From: Arion vulgaris
Lineage: Eukaryota; Mollusca; Gastropoda; Stylommatophora; Arionidae
Direction: 5' to 3'
Length of the DNA: 64,000 bases
Assembly: GCA_020796225.1 (NCBI GenBank)
Contig: CM036754.1
Location: 13,903,867-13,967,866, forward strand
The notes under the pieces were generated by a model. The model was given only the letters and a program-made list of their open reading frames with translations. It had not been told where the DNA came from and did no database searches. Made by a program: the position numbers and the translations under genes. Within the stretch, counting starts at the first letter, position 1; each line of letters starts with the position of its first letter. Shown here one piece after another: positions 21,424 to 31,450 of the stretch.

Positions 21424-23440
21424 ATAGCCGTCCATTGCGAGCGATGATGACAACAATTTCAGACGTGTGCTGCTGAACCTCTCTGGTGTGTGCGGAGGTG
21501 ACTGTAGAGTCCAATCCTAGAACAGAATCCCCTACCACAGGTGGGGCATACATGATCAAGGTTAGACGTGCGTGTTGTGTGCTCTATCTTTTCACGCAGC
21601 TCGTTTTCTCTGTGCCTCAACAATACGATGATTCTCAGCTATTCGGTTCCTCTTTTGTTGTTACAGCGCCACATTTGGCGATCTTGCAAGGATTCCAAGC
21701 ACGAGGTGTCTATATCGAAGCATTTCAGAGACACTTTAAGAGTGTCTTTAAAGCGTTTTTCTGCCCCTTCAAGTTTGCCATACATCAACTGTTTTGGGAT
21801 GCGTTTATCAGGCATTCGAACAACGTGACCGACCCATTTCATTTGGGCCTTCTGCAACAGTGTGTTGATGTTTGGGATCTTTGCTCTTGTGAGGACTTCT
21901 CTGTCTGGAATTTTGTCCTTCCAGTTTATTTTTAGTATTCTGCGTAGACAGCTTATGTGGAAATGGTTTAATTTTCTTGTGTGTCTGCTATACACTGTCC
22001 ATGTCTCGCTTGCGTACAGCAGCGTGGTTAGCACTATGGCCTGGTAAACTTTCAGCTTTGTGGCTATGCTTATCCCCTTCCGCTCCCACAAAGTGACACG
22101 TAACCTTCCGAATGCAGCACTGGCTTTGGATATCCTATTGTTGACCTCAGAATCTATGTTTGCTGATCTGGATAGGAGGCTGCCAAGATAGGCAAAGTTG
22201 TCTGTTGGCAGGAGACGCTGGTGTTTAATGTTGATGACTGGATCGTAGTACTGCTCTCTAGGGGCGGGCTGGAACATGACCTCTGTTTTTTTGGTGTTGC
22301 GCCAGATGGATGTAAATAACTCTGTCCATTTCAGCATCAGCATGGGCCCTCCTTCTTTATAGACTTTGGTTGGTATTGAGTCCGCACCCGGTGCCTTCCG
22401 CTGGACATCTGGCTTGTTGCCTTCTTGACCTCTTCTAAGGTAGGTGGAATTTCAAGCTTGGCATTGATTGGGACCTGGGGCATGCGCTCTATGCCTTCAT
22501 AACATTTAGAGGATGGATGGTTGAGGACAGAACGGAAGTGTTCTGCCCAGCGGTCTAGTATCTGAGGCTTGTCAGTTAATAGCCTTGCTCCATCTGCGTC
22601 GAGTATAGGGGTGGGGTGAGAATGTTAAGGGCCATAAACAGTTTTCAGGGCATCATAGAAACGTTTGGAATCATGTCTGTCTGCATACATCTGGATTTCA
22701 TCAGATTTTTTGCTTAGCCAAGTGTCCTGCAATTTCCTGATTCTCTCTTGAGCCCTTCTCCGAGCATCTAGGAAAGCTGTTTTTTTTTGGATGATGATGA
22801 TGGGTCATTTTGATGGGCTCGGTATGTCCCATGTTTCACGAGGAGAATAGACTTTATTTCTTCGTCATTTTCGTCAAACCAGTCGTGGCTCTTGCGTTCA
22901 GAGTGTCCTATGAGCTCAGATATAGATATGTACACAGTGTCTCTGAGGGCAGTCCAGTCATCGTCCACGCTGGTTTTGCCAAACTGAAGGTCCTTCAGCT
23001 TGTGGTCCAGGTCTCTTATTAAACTTTCGGTGACAGCGGAGCTTTTCAATTTGGAGACTGCCAGCTTCTTTGTTGGTTTGCGACCCTGGTGACGTTTTCT
23101 AGGCTTGATGCGGAGGTTGAGCTTTGACACGATCAATCTATGATCGGTCCAACATTCTGCTCTGCACATAGCCTTTGTGACTCTGACGTCACATCTGTCA
23201 CTTTTCCGTACAATGACGTAGTCAATGAGGTGCCATTGTTTGGAACGGGGATGCATCCATGACGTTTTGTTCGGGTTGGTAAACGAAACAAGGAGTTTGT
23301 GATTGTTAGGTCGTGGGCAGCACATAGTCTGAGTAATAGAAGCCAATTACTATTGCACTTGCCCACGCCGTGTACTCCTAGTACTCCATCCCAGATCCGA
23401 TGGTCTGTCCCACTATGATTACATCTAAACTCATAATGGG
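21424..23440 (-). mobile_element. LINE with endonuclease and thumb but lacking the RT palm
   Basis: Read on the minus strand. 23440-22770 encodes the C-terminal half of an APE-type endonuclease: [39 protein letters not shown], then [15 protein letters not shown], where the final DHR is the endonuclease active-site region. The following linker includes an FDENDEEI stretch. After about 22400 the sequence jumps to the post-palm block KKTEVMFQPAP, NFAYLGSLLS, LLYASETWTVYSRH, LNHFHISCLRRILKINWKDK and MKWVGHVVRMPD. The RT palm with YADD is absent, so an internal deletion near 22340-22380 has removed it. The 3' end has CATCATCGCTCGCAATGGAC and then (TA)n. It resembles 'craniofacial development protein 2-like' LINE proteins and is not functional. 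Confidence 0.88.
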
Positions 23441-23534
23441 CAAACATAAAAAATTACCTAGAAACAACGTAACAACGAAGACAACAGCAAGTTTTATGAA
23501 AAGAATTCTAAAAAAAACTTTGTGGCAACAAATA

Positions 23535-23540
23535 TTTAAT
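23535..23540 (-). promoter_or_regulatory. Possible MRPS12 polyadenylation signal ATTAAA
   Basis: ATTAAA on the minus strand, about 150 bp after the MRPS12 stop codon. This is the commonest variant of AATAAA. Placement is reasonable, but no transcript evidence is available. Confidence 0.35.
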
Positions 23541-23685
23541 TACTTGTCCCATGTGACATAAAGATCTATATATCGACCAGACAAATGCCAGCATAAAACA
23601 TCTATATAAACCAAACTTATCGTTCTTCAAACAAATCATGAACAGTATATTTCTAAATGATATTGGTAACTGAGTCTAAATAATC

Positions 23686-23987
23686 TTATTTTTTCTTAAC
23701 GTGCGGTAAGTCATATTTTCCCCGGATACATGTCAACTTGACACCCGGGGTATCCTGAAGTCGCCCACCCTCAACAAGGACAGTATTGTGTTCCTGCAGG
23801 TTATGTCCTTCACCTGGAACATATGCAGTGACTTCCCTTCCTGTGCTCAGACGCAGACGGACACATTTTCTGTTTGCAGAGTTGGGTTTCTTAGGTTTCT
23901 TGATGACAGTTTTCAGAACTATTCCTCGAAGCTGTGGGTTGCCATCTAATGGATGTATTCTTTTTTTTTTCACTCTTTTATATATTC
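23686..23987 (-). CDS. MRPS12: MRPS12 coding exon 3: the conserved S12 core
   Basis: The acceptor is TTTCCAAACAG. The exon begins GA to complete a Gly codon, then [20 protein letters not shown] and the rest of the S12 fold up to TAA at 23688-23686. It is undisrupted, with strong conservation in both functional loops. Confidence 0.96.
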
Positions 23988-26900
23988 CTGTTTGGAAATA
24001 AAACATAAGAAACAGATGAGAGCAGCTGTTGGTTGGTAAAACATAAGAAACAGATGAGAGCAGTTGTTGGTTGGTAAAACATAAGAAACAGATGAGAGCA
24101 GCTGTTGGTTGGTAAAACATAAGAAACAGGTGAGAGCAGCTGTTGGTTGGTAAAACATAAGAAACAGATGAGAGCAGCTGTTGGTTGGTAAAACATAAGT
24201 AACAGATGAGAGCAGCTGTTGGTTGGTCTTTTCTTCTTCTTTGCGTTCGTTCTTTACGACCAATTTTAATCACTCTTTTTTAATAGTTTGATCTTTGCCA
24301 AGAACGTGTATACGTTGCACATTGGTTTGGTAGGCCCCTAAACGCATAAGACTTCTACCGTTTAGGACACATGCATCCGATTTCAGCCAAACCTCCTTAG
24401 TCGTCTCTTACGACATGCGTGGTAGGTAACAGTGGTTCTATTCTTTACACCCCAAATTTGGGCCCGGTAACCACTCGGGTGGCTGTTGGTTGGTAAAACA
24501 TAAGAAACAGATGAGAGCAGCTGTTGGTTGGTAAAACATAAGTAACAGATGAGACCAGTTGTTGGTTGGTAAAACATAAGAAACAGATGAGACCAGTTGT
24601 TGGTTGGTAAAACATAAGAAACAGATGAGACCAGTTGTTGGTTGGTAAAACATAAGAAACAGATGAGAGCAGCTGTTGGTTGGTAAAACATAAGTAACAG
24701 ATGAGACCAGTTGTTGGTTGGTAAAACATAAGAAACAGATGAGACCAGTTGTTGGTTGGTAAAACATAAGAAACAGATGAGAGCAGCTGTTGGTTGGTAA
24801 AACATAAGTAACAGATGAGACCAGTTGTTGGTTGGTAAAACATAAGAAACAGATGAGACCAGTTGTTGGTTGGTAAAACATAAGAAACAAAGATGACAGT
24901 AGCTGTTGAATGATAGAAATGAGAGAGAAAGAATCAAAGTGGTAGAGATAGAAAGCAACGATTACCTGATATTGAATTCAAAATTTGTCAGGTATTCAAT
25001 GATATAACAACAAGGTAGCAGGTACTAACAATGTTACCTGGACGATGTGAATAAGGACAGGTATACAATAGTTTTCCATTAGCAAGGGACAAAATTAATC
25101 ATAAAATATGAAGTTATAACAGCCAACGTTTTGACCATAGGTCTTTATCAAGACAATCCATACAAACATGAAATGCTAAACTAAATACTAAAACATAGAT
25201 ACGAAGTAAAAGAGTGAAGAGAAAAGAAGATAATAAACATATATGGCTCGATACAACCTGGTTGGCTCGATACAACCTGGTTCTAGAATCTGATAACATT
25301 CAGTGGCTAGAATCAAATGAAATGTGAAGTAGTCAAATTAAAAATAACAAAGAACATAATTGGTCTGATGGCCTTCCGCAGACCATTCAGCCAATCCAAA
25401 CTACTGAACATATAAGTGGTGTCTAGCGTTTACTGTGGTTGATGGAGACGTCCTGTAATGGATATGCCATGATTTTCCTTAATTTTATGCTGTGGACTGA
25501 TCTTCTTCTTTACGTTCGTTCTTACGACCAATTTTAATCACTCTTTGTGATATGTTTGATCTTTGCCAAGACGTGTATACGTTGCACATTGGTTTGGTAG
25601 GCACCTAAACGCATAGACTTCTACACGTTTAGGACATGTGCATCCGATTTCAGCCAAACCTCCTTAATCGCCTCTTATGACATGCGTGGCAGGTAACATT
25701 GGTTCTATTCTTTACACCCCAAATTTGGGTCCCGGTAACCACTCGGCGGCTGTGAACTGATAACACCAGCTTTAGCTTGAGAAAAGTGGATGCAGTGTTA
25801 TGGGGTGAGGATGTCAGGTTTTTGGACCTTTATTATCAGACTGCACTAAAATATTACAGCAAAGATGAAAGCAAGACATGGAATAGTTTTACAAAGTACA
25901 ACATAGACTAAATCCAAGCTACATGTACATTTATTTCTAGGTGTAATGACCCAAAACATCATACATAAGCTGGAGACATTTCAAAGTAAATGTTTAAGAA
26001 GAATCCTGCAAATATTCTGGCCAAATACTATAGCAAATGAAGAGCCTTTAGGGCAGAAAACCCTGAAACGCACCGGATGCACTTGTCCTACACTAGTAGG
26101 AGCTTAACGGAGGGAGGGGGCAATGTTCTAACCGTTCTTGGCAAAGGCTGTTTATATATCACAATAAGAAAGAACAAAATGGCAGAGAAGAACAATCGAA
26201 ACAACACACAAGAGCCTTTAAAATGAACAAACTGTGCATCATTGGAGACCATTAATGAAAGACAAAGATGGAGGTGACTTGGTCATGTATGTTGTATACC
26301 AGTAGAGACATTGACTAGAACAGCTCCCTGATAGACAACGGAGGGGAAAAGAAAACCTGGACATCCAAAGAAAAGATGGAGAAGAAAAGATGGAGAAGAA
26401 CAGTGGAAAGAGTTGAAAGATTGTGGCCTGACCTGGGAAACAATTGATAGAAAGGTGGTAGCAGAATGGCAGCAATAGAAATATCTTGTGGAAACCTTAT
26501 GTGTCAAACGGGACATGAAGTGGACATAGATAGATAGATTTCTGTGTATGTACTTTGCAGGATACTATTGAATTAAAATCATGGCATATCCTTTACACGA
26601 TTTCGCTATCAACCACAGTAAATGAGTCATCGATTTTCTAGGCACTACTTATAAATTAAGTAGTTTGCCATTGCTTTCTGAATGGTGGGGTTGATTTTTA
26701 CCATTCCTAAAATTCCACGGACACAAATTTGCTTCCAAATTACATGATTTTACACGAGGATACTATTACAAGTAAATATATGTTTAGTCTGTTCTTAGAC
26801 TTTGTCCCCAATGTTTGACTATGTCTTTGATTCTGTCACATGTAGTGTCTAGTTGTAGTTCAGTCTTCCAGGCATGTGTATTACTATGACTACTGCTGCG

Positions 26901-28736
26901 CTATTATGAAGGTAGGGGCATATACTAACAATGACTAATGTAACAGAAGATGAGATGTTCAAGTTTTATTTTAAATAAATGCTCACCTTTTTTGTGCATG
27001 GCCTTTAAGCTGGCGGCTCGTTGTGCCCCAAAGTTATGTCCACAAATTACCTGCAGCAGAGATCTTGTAACTGAAACATGCCAACAAATGTCATTAATGT
27101 GTCATTATATAAATATTAATATCATCATCTAGTTATCTCCTTATTTAAACATGTTCACAGATGTCATCAGCGAATCATCTCTCATTTTTGATCATCTCAC
27201 CAATTACTCCACGCTTTTATTATCAGCCCTTGCATTTCTCTTTCTCTCACTATTTATACGAATATTTCTATACTATCTCTCTGCTATACTTCAAATTCAG
27301 CATTCAGAAGTGACATATTAGGAACCATGAACATGCCTAAATTCATAGCAGGCTAAGGACTTTTTTGTAGATAAATCTCTACAAGTTTATCTTTTACTCT
27401 CTCCAAGAGTATCCTTCAGTCTGGTGGTTGCTTACCTCAATCTGTCACAGCATAGCACCAAACTTTGAGTTGCCAGACTACTTTCTTTCACAAAGATGCT
27501 GTTCTGACACTGCCTTTAATCTCAGGTTAGTGTTCAGCTTTTAATAACCAGATCTTAGAACCATGTTTCACTATGTCTTCAGTCTGTTCCTGACTAGAAT
27601 TCAAGTCCTAGTAAGTAAAAACACCAGTACCCCTAACATGTACCTCAGTTAGCTCATTACTTTAAAAACATGACCCTCTCTTGGCAACTACAAGGATTGC
27701 TTCCCAGAGTCAAAACCAAATAGATATGTTACTGCTATCAGCATGCAGCTACAGAACTAATCAGTGAAGCTACTGTTATTTTCTTGTAGTTACTGAACTA
27801 AGCAGAGAAGCCACTGTTATCTTCGTGTAGCAGCAGAACTAAACAAAGAAGCCACAGTTATATTATTGTAGCTACAGAACCAGAGAAGCCACTGTTATCT
27901 TTGTGTAGTTACAGAACTAAGCAGATAGGGCACTGTTATCTGCATGTAGCTACAGAACTAAGCAGAGAAGCCACTGTTATCTGCATGTAACTACATGAAG
28001 ACTAAACTAGAAGGACAGATTTAGTAAGATTGATTCATCATCATTGCACTTTGGTGAGTAATCATGTGGGTTGCAATCTCTTTCTTACACAGAAAGATCT
28101 CAGCGGCAGTGCACAAACTCAGTAGCATCGGCAAGGGTCTATGATGTAACTTAGAAATGGTAAAAATATTTTGTTTATCTAATGAATTTTGCCCAGACAG
28201 CACTTTCTAGCCTGCTCTTCTCAGTTTTGAACTGTCAAGGGTTCATTTACATGCTCAACTTGAACAGGATCTACATTTTATCGCCAGTTTCCGATAGTAC
28301 TAGGAACTCAATCTCACCTACACTGAGATCAGGGGTCTCTGGAAAAATATCCTGATAACTCCACAAGGCAGTGAACCGAGTACCTTTGGATTGGGAGGCA
28401 AGCACCTAAACTCTACGCCACAGAAATTTAGTAAGACATAGTTATAAGTAAAAAAAAAGAGAATATAAAAAAGTGTACAAATAACAAGTTTCTTAAAATG
28501 TTAAACCCTTACAATTGTCAAAACATGTTCGATTTTCACAATAGTTAATGTTTGATTCAAAGATGATCTGACTTACTATTTGTTTGTGGAACGTCTGCTG
28601 CAAGATGGCTGTAGAATGTCTGCTGAATGTGAGAGTTTGGTAAACTTGCAGGAGTGCTAGACACAGGAGGTAATACTCTGAGAACTCCAGACATAATCCG
28701 GGTAACAGCCTGCCTTGCTAACCCCAATATGGCCAT
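23686..28736 (-). CDS. MRPS12: Mitochondrial ribosomal protein S12 (uS12m), three coding exons
   Basis: Joined from exons 28736-28577, 27070-26987 and 23987-23686 (160+84+302 nt), phases 1 and 1, giving 181 residues plus TAA. Residues 1-50 are basic and hydroxylated with almost no acidic residues ([20 protein letters not shown]), a mitochondrial targeting sequence. The mature part has [11 protein letters not shown], the start of uS12m, then the [13 protein letters not shown] loop (about 111-123) and [11 protein letters not shown] (138-148), the two decoding-centre loops of S12, and ends [12 protein letters not shown]12 sits at the A site of the small mitoribosomal subunit and governs decoding accuracy. 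It is about 40 residues longer than human MRPS12, mostly in the presequence. All splice sites are GT-AG. TTCACAG just upstream of the start (AG at 28749-28750) suggests a 5' non-coding exon. Introns of 2999 and 1506 bp are full of repeats. Confidence 0.95.
23996..24227. repeat. 38-bp minisatellite in MRPS12 intron 2, part 1
   Basis: About six copies of a 38-bp unit containing AAAACATAAGAAACAGATGA then GAGCAGCTGTTGGTTGGT. It starts only about 9 bp from the exon 3 acceptor on the minus strand. Array-derived open frames on the minus strand run into the exon and are artefacts. Confidence 0.94.
24228..24481 (-). mobile_element. SINE-A inserted inside the 38-bp minisatellite
   Basis: Full-length SINE-A with repeat units on both sides. 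GCTGTTGGTTGGT is present at 24215-24227 and 24482-24494, consistent with a 13-bp duplication, though repeat units alone could also supply the match. Confidence 0.9.
24482..24893. repeat. 38-bp minisatellite in MRPS12 intron 2, part 2
   Basis: About eleven further copies of the same unit. Two variants alternate here (GAGAGCAGCTG and GAGACCAGTTG; AAGAAACAG and AAGTAACAG) in a three-unit pattern that is absent from part 1. Confidence 0.94.
25095..25265 (-). mobile_element. Hairpin repeat family, copy 4
   Basis: On the minus strand: GATTGTCTTGATAAAGACC, TATGGTCAAAACGTTGGCTG. GACC-TAT-GGTC forms a tight hairpin directly before AAAAC. It lies in MRPS12 intron 2. Confidence 0.55.
25368..25485 (+). 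mobile_element. SINE-D fragment
   Basis: Body of SINE-D without the tRNA head: CTACTGAACATATAAGTGGT, TTTACTGTGGTTGATGG and GGATATGCCATGATTTTC. Confidence 0.7.
25502..25748 (-). mobile_element. SINE-A copy with 13-bp TSD
   Basis: Flanked by GCTGTGGACTGAT (25489-25501) and GCTGTGAACTGAT (25749-25761), one mismatch. Confidence 0.87.
25935..26510 (+). mobile_element. LINE fragment: RT C-terminus
   Basis: Decayed plus-strand frames read [19 protein letters not shown], then after a disrupted stretch an RWRWLGHV block, [11 protein letters not shown] and [20 protein letters not shown]. This is the C-terminal end of an endonuclease/RT LINE. It lies in MRPS12 intron 2, antisense to the gene. Confidence 0.78.
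26570..26748 (-). mobile_element. SINE-D fragment
   Basis: Reverse complement of the SINE-D body: CATGGCATATCCTTTACACG, CAACCACAGTAAATGAGTC, then GTAGTTTGCCATTGCTTTCT and GGTGGGGTTGATTTTTACC. Confidence 0.72.
26987..27070 (-). CDS. MRPS12: MRPS12 coding exon 2 (84 nt)
   Basis: Too short for routine frame calling. The acceptor is TGTTTCAG and the donor GTGAGC, with phase 1 on both sides. It encodes [20 protein letters not shown] and then SLKAMHKK. The [10 protein letters not shown] stretch aligns with MASLQQMHRSGP of fly tko and ATLNQMHRLGP of human MRPS12 (from memory). Confidence 0.9.
27745..28000. repeat. Degenerate tandem repeat of about 42 bp in MRPS12 intron 1
   Basis: Roughly six copies of a unit with GCTACAGAACTAAGCAGAGA and AGCCACTGTTATCT. 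The rest of intron 1 (27071-27744 and 28001-28267) shows nothing I can name. Confidence 0.75.
28268..28432 (-). mobile_element. SINE-E copy in MRPS12 intron 1
   Basis: The reverse complement begins TTTCTGTGGCGTAGAGTTTA, has GTACTCGGTTCACTGCC, and ends with GTGTAGGTGAGATTGAGTTC and a CCTAGTACTATCGGAAAC end, matching 12827-13020. Confidence 0.68.
28577..28736 (-). CDS. MRPS12: MRPS12 coding exon 1: start codon and targeting sequence
   Basis: ATG at 28736 in the context CAAAATGGCC. The exon ends ...ACAAATA and the donor is GTAAGT (28576-28571), phase 1. A pyrimidine-rich tract and CACAG precede the exon, so it probably begins at 28748 after an upstream untranslated exon. Confidence 0.9.
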
Positions 28737-28886
28737 TTTGTTAACAAGCTGTGAACATACAAACACACAAAAGTCACACTCAGAAAAATTACAATAATTC
28801 TGAAACAAATCTCTTTAAAAATGTAAGCTATGGGAAGCTGGACACAGTAGTACAATGTGAGTTAGGGGAGTCTGCACTGCCAGGTA

Positions 28887-28992
28887 TAGTCTGTCCATTA
28901 ATTCGTGAGCACGTTTGAAATTGATTTTCTCGAAAACTACCTGTTGGATCTCAGTGATTTTTGCAAGCAGCCTTAGAATATCCATGACGCTA
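28887..28992 (+). repeat. Left terminal inverted repeat of the Sailor-like element
   Basis: 106 bp, pairing with 30929-31034. Contains CTCGAAAACTACCTGTTGGA and ends TCCATGACGCTA. Confidence 0.93.
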
Positions 28993-29494
28993 GAGAAATA
29001 TTTTTTTCCAAGAAAATTTGATGTAGTTTGAAATATTTCTTCTTCAGGTTATATTAAAATCAACCTCACCGGATTGTACACAATAGTAACAGATCTACGG
29101 TACACAGACGTGTTGTTCTAAAAATACATTATGGTAACATTGAAATATCATGAGTACACAACAATTTCACGAATTCCGTGCACCGAACCCAGTCGACTTT
29201 GAAAGCGGAAAGCATATGACGTTATAATTGGGATACCGTTGTATAGTCATAGGTGTATCTCGCTATTTGTATGAAGCTATTGTATCATATTTGTTGGCTT
29301 ATCAAAACTGACATTGATATCACATTCATAATGAGTCTGAAGTGCACATTTATAACAATGCAGAAGGTTACAGTTTTACTATACCAACACTTCCGTAGGG
29401 AATCTAAGAGAGGTCATCTATATTGCGATATTCATAACCCTGAGAAACGACGCAACTGGCGCTTGGTCTGAATAGAGAATCCTTTTCCGATGGA

Positions 29495-30593
29495 TTAAAC
29501 AGGACACAAAGTGCACTAATGTCAAGCAAGGAAGGAAAAGAACAATTGACGACTTTGACATAGATGTCATAAGACGGAGCTCTTGAAAATGTTTGCGACA
29601 AATCAACTTGTTACTCTCAGGAAACTGAAATTAAAACTGCAATCAGATTGCAGCATAGACATTTCTAAAAGTACTCTATGGAAAATTGTAAGAGCCGGCT
29701 TCACCTTCAGAAAAACTATAGGTGGCAGGAATATTATTTGTGAAAAGCCACATTTAATTGCTGCCCGAAGTAAATACCAGAGGCAGATCCGTGAGCGGCG
29801 GAGGCAAGGCTATGATATTGTATATTTGGACGAATCCTGGGTCAATGCTCACCACACCAATGCTAAAGAATGGCAATCAGTAGACGGTGAACAGAAAAGA
29901 AAAATACCAAGCAGCAAAGGCCAGCGTATTATACTAACACATGCAGGAAGCAGTGAAGAAGGTCTTGTCCATGACGCTGGACTTATTTTCCAATCAAAAG
30001 TACCGACGGTAGGGACTACCACACAGAAATGAATGGACATATTTTCAGGCACTGGATGGAGAAAGATCTACTTCCAATTCTAAACAGACCATCATGCTTG
30101 GTAATGGATAATGCATCCTATCACAACGCAGTATCAGCGGAAGACAAAGTACCAACTGCATCAAATACAAAAGATCAAATTAGGACTTGGCTTGTTAAGG
30201 AAAATGTCAGCTTCGATGATACATATTTGAAACCCGAGTTGTTGCACCTGGTGAGGATGACAAATAAGACAAAGGTGTTTCATATTGACAAAATCATTGC
30301 GGAATACGGCCACACGTCTTTGCGACTACCTCCATATCATGCTCACCTCAATCCGATAGAGCTTGTCTGGGCTAAAGTAAAAAGGGCAAGTTGCCGAACA
30401 GAACAAGGCGTTTAAAATGTGTGATGTTGAAGTTCTGACACGTGAGTCCCTCTCAATGATAGACATGCAGTTCTGGAAGAAGTGTGTTGAACATGTGCTC
30501 CGAGAGGAAGACCAGTACTGGCACCGAGATGGATTACAATTTGTCCAGCCAGTAACAATTATCAACCTCATGGAATCGTCAGATTCGGGATGA
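29495..30593 (+). pseudogene. DDE transposase with three frameshifts
   Basis: Helix-turn-helix-like N-terminal part (GRKRTIDDFDIDVIRR, then VTLRKLKLKLQSD), followed by the catalytic domain. The first Asp is in YLDESW (codon 29829-29831), the second in VMDNASYH (30107-30109) and the Glu in NPIELVW (30359-30361). The last two are separated by 83 residues, which sets it apart from Tc1 (34), mariner (34) and pogo types and places it next to the DD82E Sailor group as I recall it. Frames change near 29582, near 29998 (an A run one base short) and near 30378 (an A run one base long). The C-terminus ends NLMESSDSG and TGA. It is inactive as it stands, unless the A-run changes are sequencing errors. 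Confidence 0.88.
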
Positions 30594-30928
30594 TACAAAT
30601 CATATTTTGATTACAGACTGAGAAATAGCAACGTATACATTTCCATATCCAAATGCGTCTACCATCATACAATTTGTGGTGAAGTTAAGACACCCTGGGG
30701 TCTAATGGTGACCGAAGGAGGACTAACTGTTGCATATTGTATCCAAGTTACTGACCTATCAAGTTAATATGGAGATACACCTATGAATAGAATTGACATG
30801 GACAAATTCTAGGGATTACTGTAAAATCTAAAATTTGAGCCCCGTATTTGCAATTGTCATAAAAGATCAAAGGAATTTGCCAATGTGCAAAATCCGTAGC
30901 ATCTATGGACTACTGGTTAGCTTTATTT

Positions 30929-31034
30929 TAGCGTCATGGATATTCTAAGGCTGCATGCAAAAATCACTGAGATCCAACAGGTAGTTTTCGAGAAAATCAA
31001 TTTCAAACGTGCTCACGAATTAATGGACAGACTA
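30929..31034 (-). repeat. Right terminal inverted repeat of the Sailor-like element
   Basis: Mirror of 28887-28992, with one visible difference (GCATGC against GCAAGC). Confidence 0.93.
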
Positions 31035-31261
31035 TAGTACAATGTGAGTTAGGGGATTCTGCACTCACTGTACAGACTTTGCAATGGGTTGCACAGTTCG
31101 GACGGTAACACTTGTAGACCTAGCAACTTTCTGACACTAAAGTGCTTGTCATGCTGATCTTCCATCTGTTAACAAACTGTACGATTTTGGCGTTCAACAG
31201 CTTTTCAGTTTCTACCCGAGTTCACTTTTTAATCTTCTGACTTAATTTATTTTCTGTTTCA

Positions 31262-31450
31262 TTTCACAGTTCATTGAAAGATAGTTTTAGTTTACCTAGT
31301 CATTTCTTTCTGTTTTCTTCTGTTTTGTTGGACATAGTTTTAGTTTATCTAGTCATTTCTTTCTGTTTTCTTCTGTTTTGTTGGACATAGTTTTAGTTTA
31401 CCTAGTCATTTCTTTCTGTTTTCTTCTGTTTTGTTGGACATAGTTTTAGC
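31262..31450. repeat. Tandem repeat of about 62 bp, 3 copies
   Basis: Three near-identical copies of a unit with GACATAGTTTTAGTTTACCT and TCTGTTTTCTTCTGTTTTGT. Confidence 0.9.

Larger units (their letters stand above)
28887..31034 (+). mobile_element. IS630-Tc1-mariner element close to the DD82E 'Sailor' group
   Basis: A 2148-bp DNA transposon. Both ends are long inverted repeats of 106 bp (28887-28992 and 30929-31034) that differ at about one position. They start TAGTCTGTCCATTAATTCG. TA dinucleotides at 28885-28886 and 31035-31036 are the expected target duplication of this superfamily. Inside is a single transposase gene in the plus direction, broken by frameshifts. The near-identical termini point to a fairly recent insertion. 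It lies just upstream of MRPS12 exon 1. Confidence 0.92.

Noticed and set aside
21486..21935. Plus-strand frame of 149 residues
   Set aside because: Shadow of the LINE coded on the minus strand.
23970..24958. Minus-strand frames of 97-195 residues with YVLPTN repeats
   Set aside because: 38-bp array plus SINE-A; only 23686-23987 of the frame is MRPS12 coding sequence, starting after a clear acceptor.
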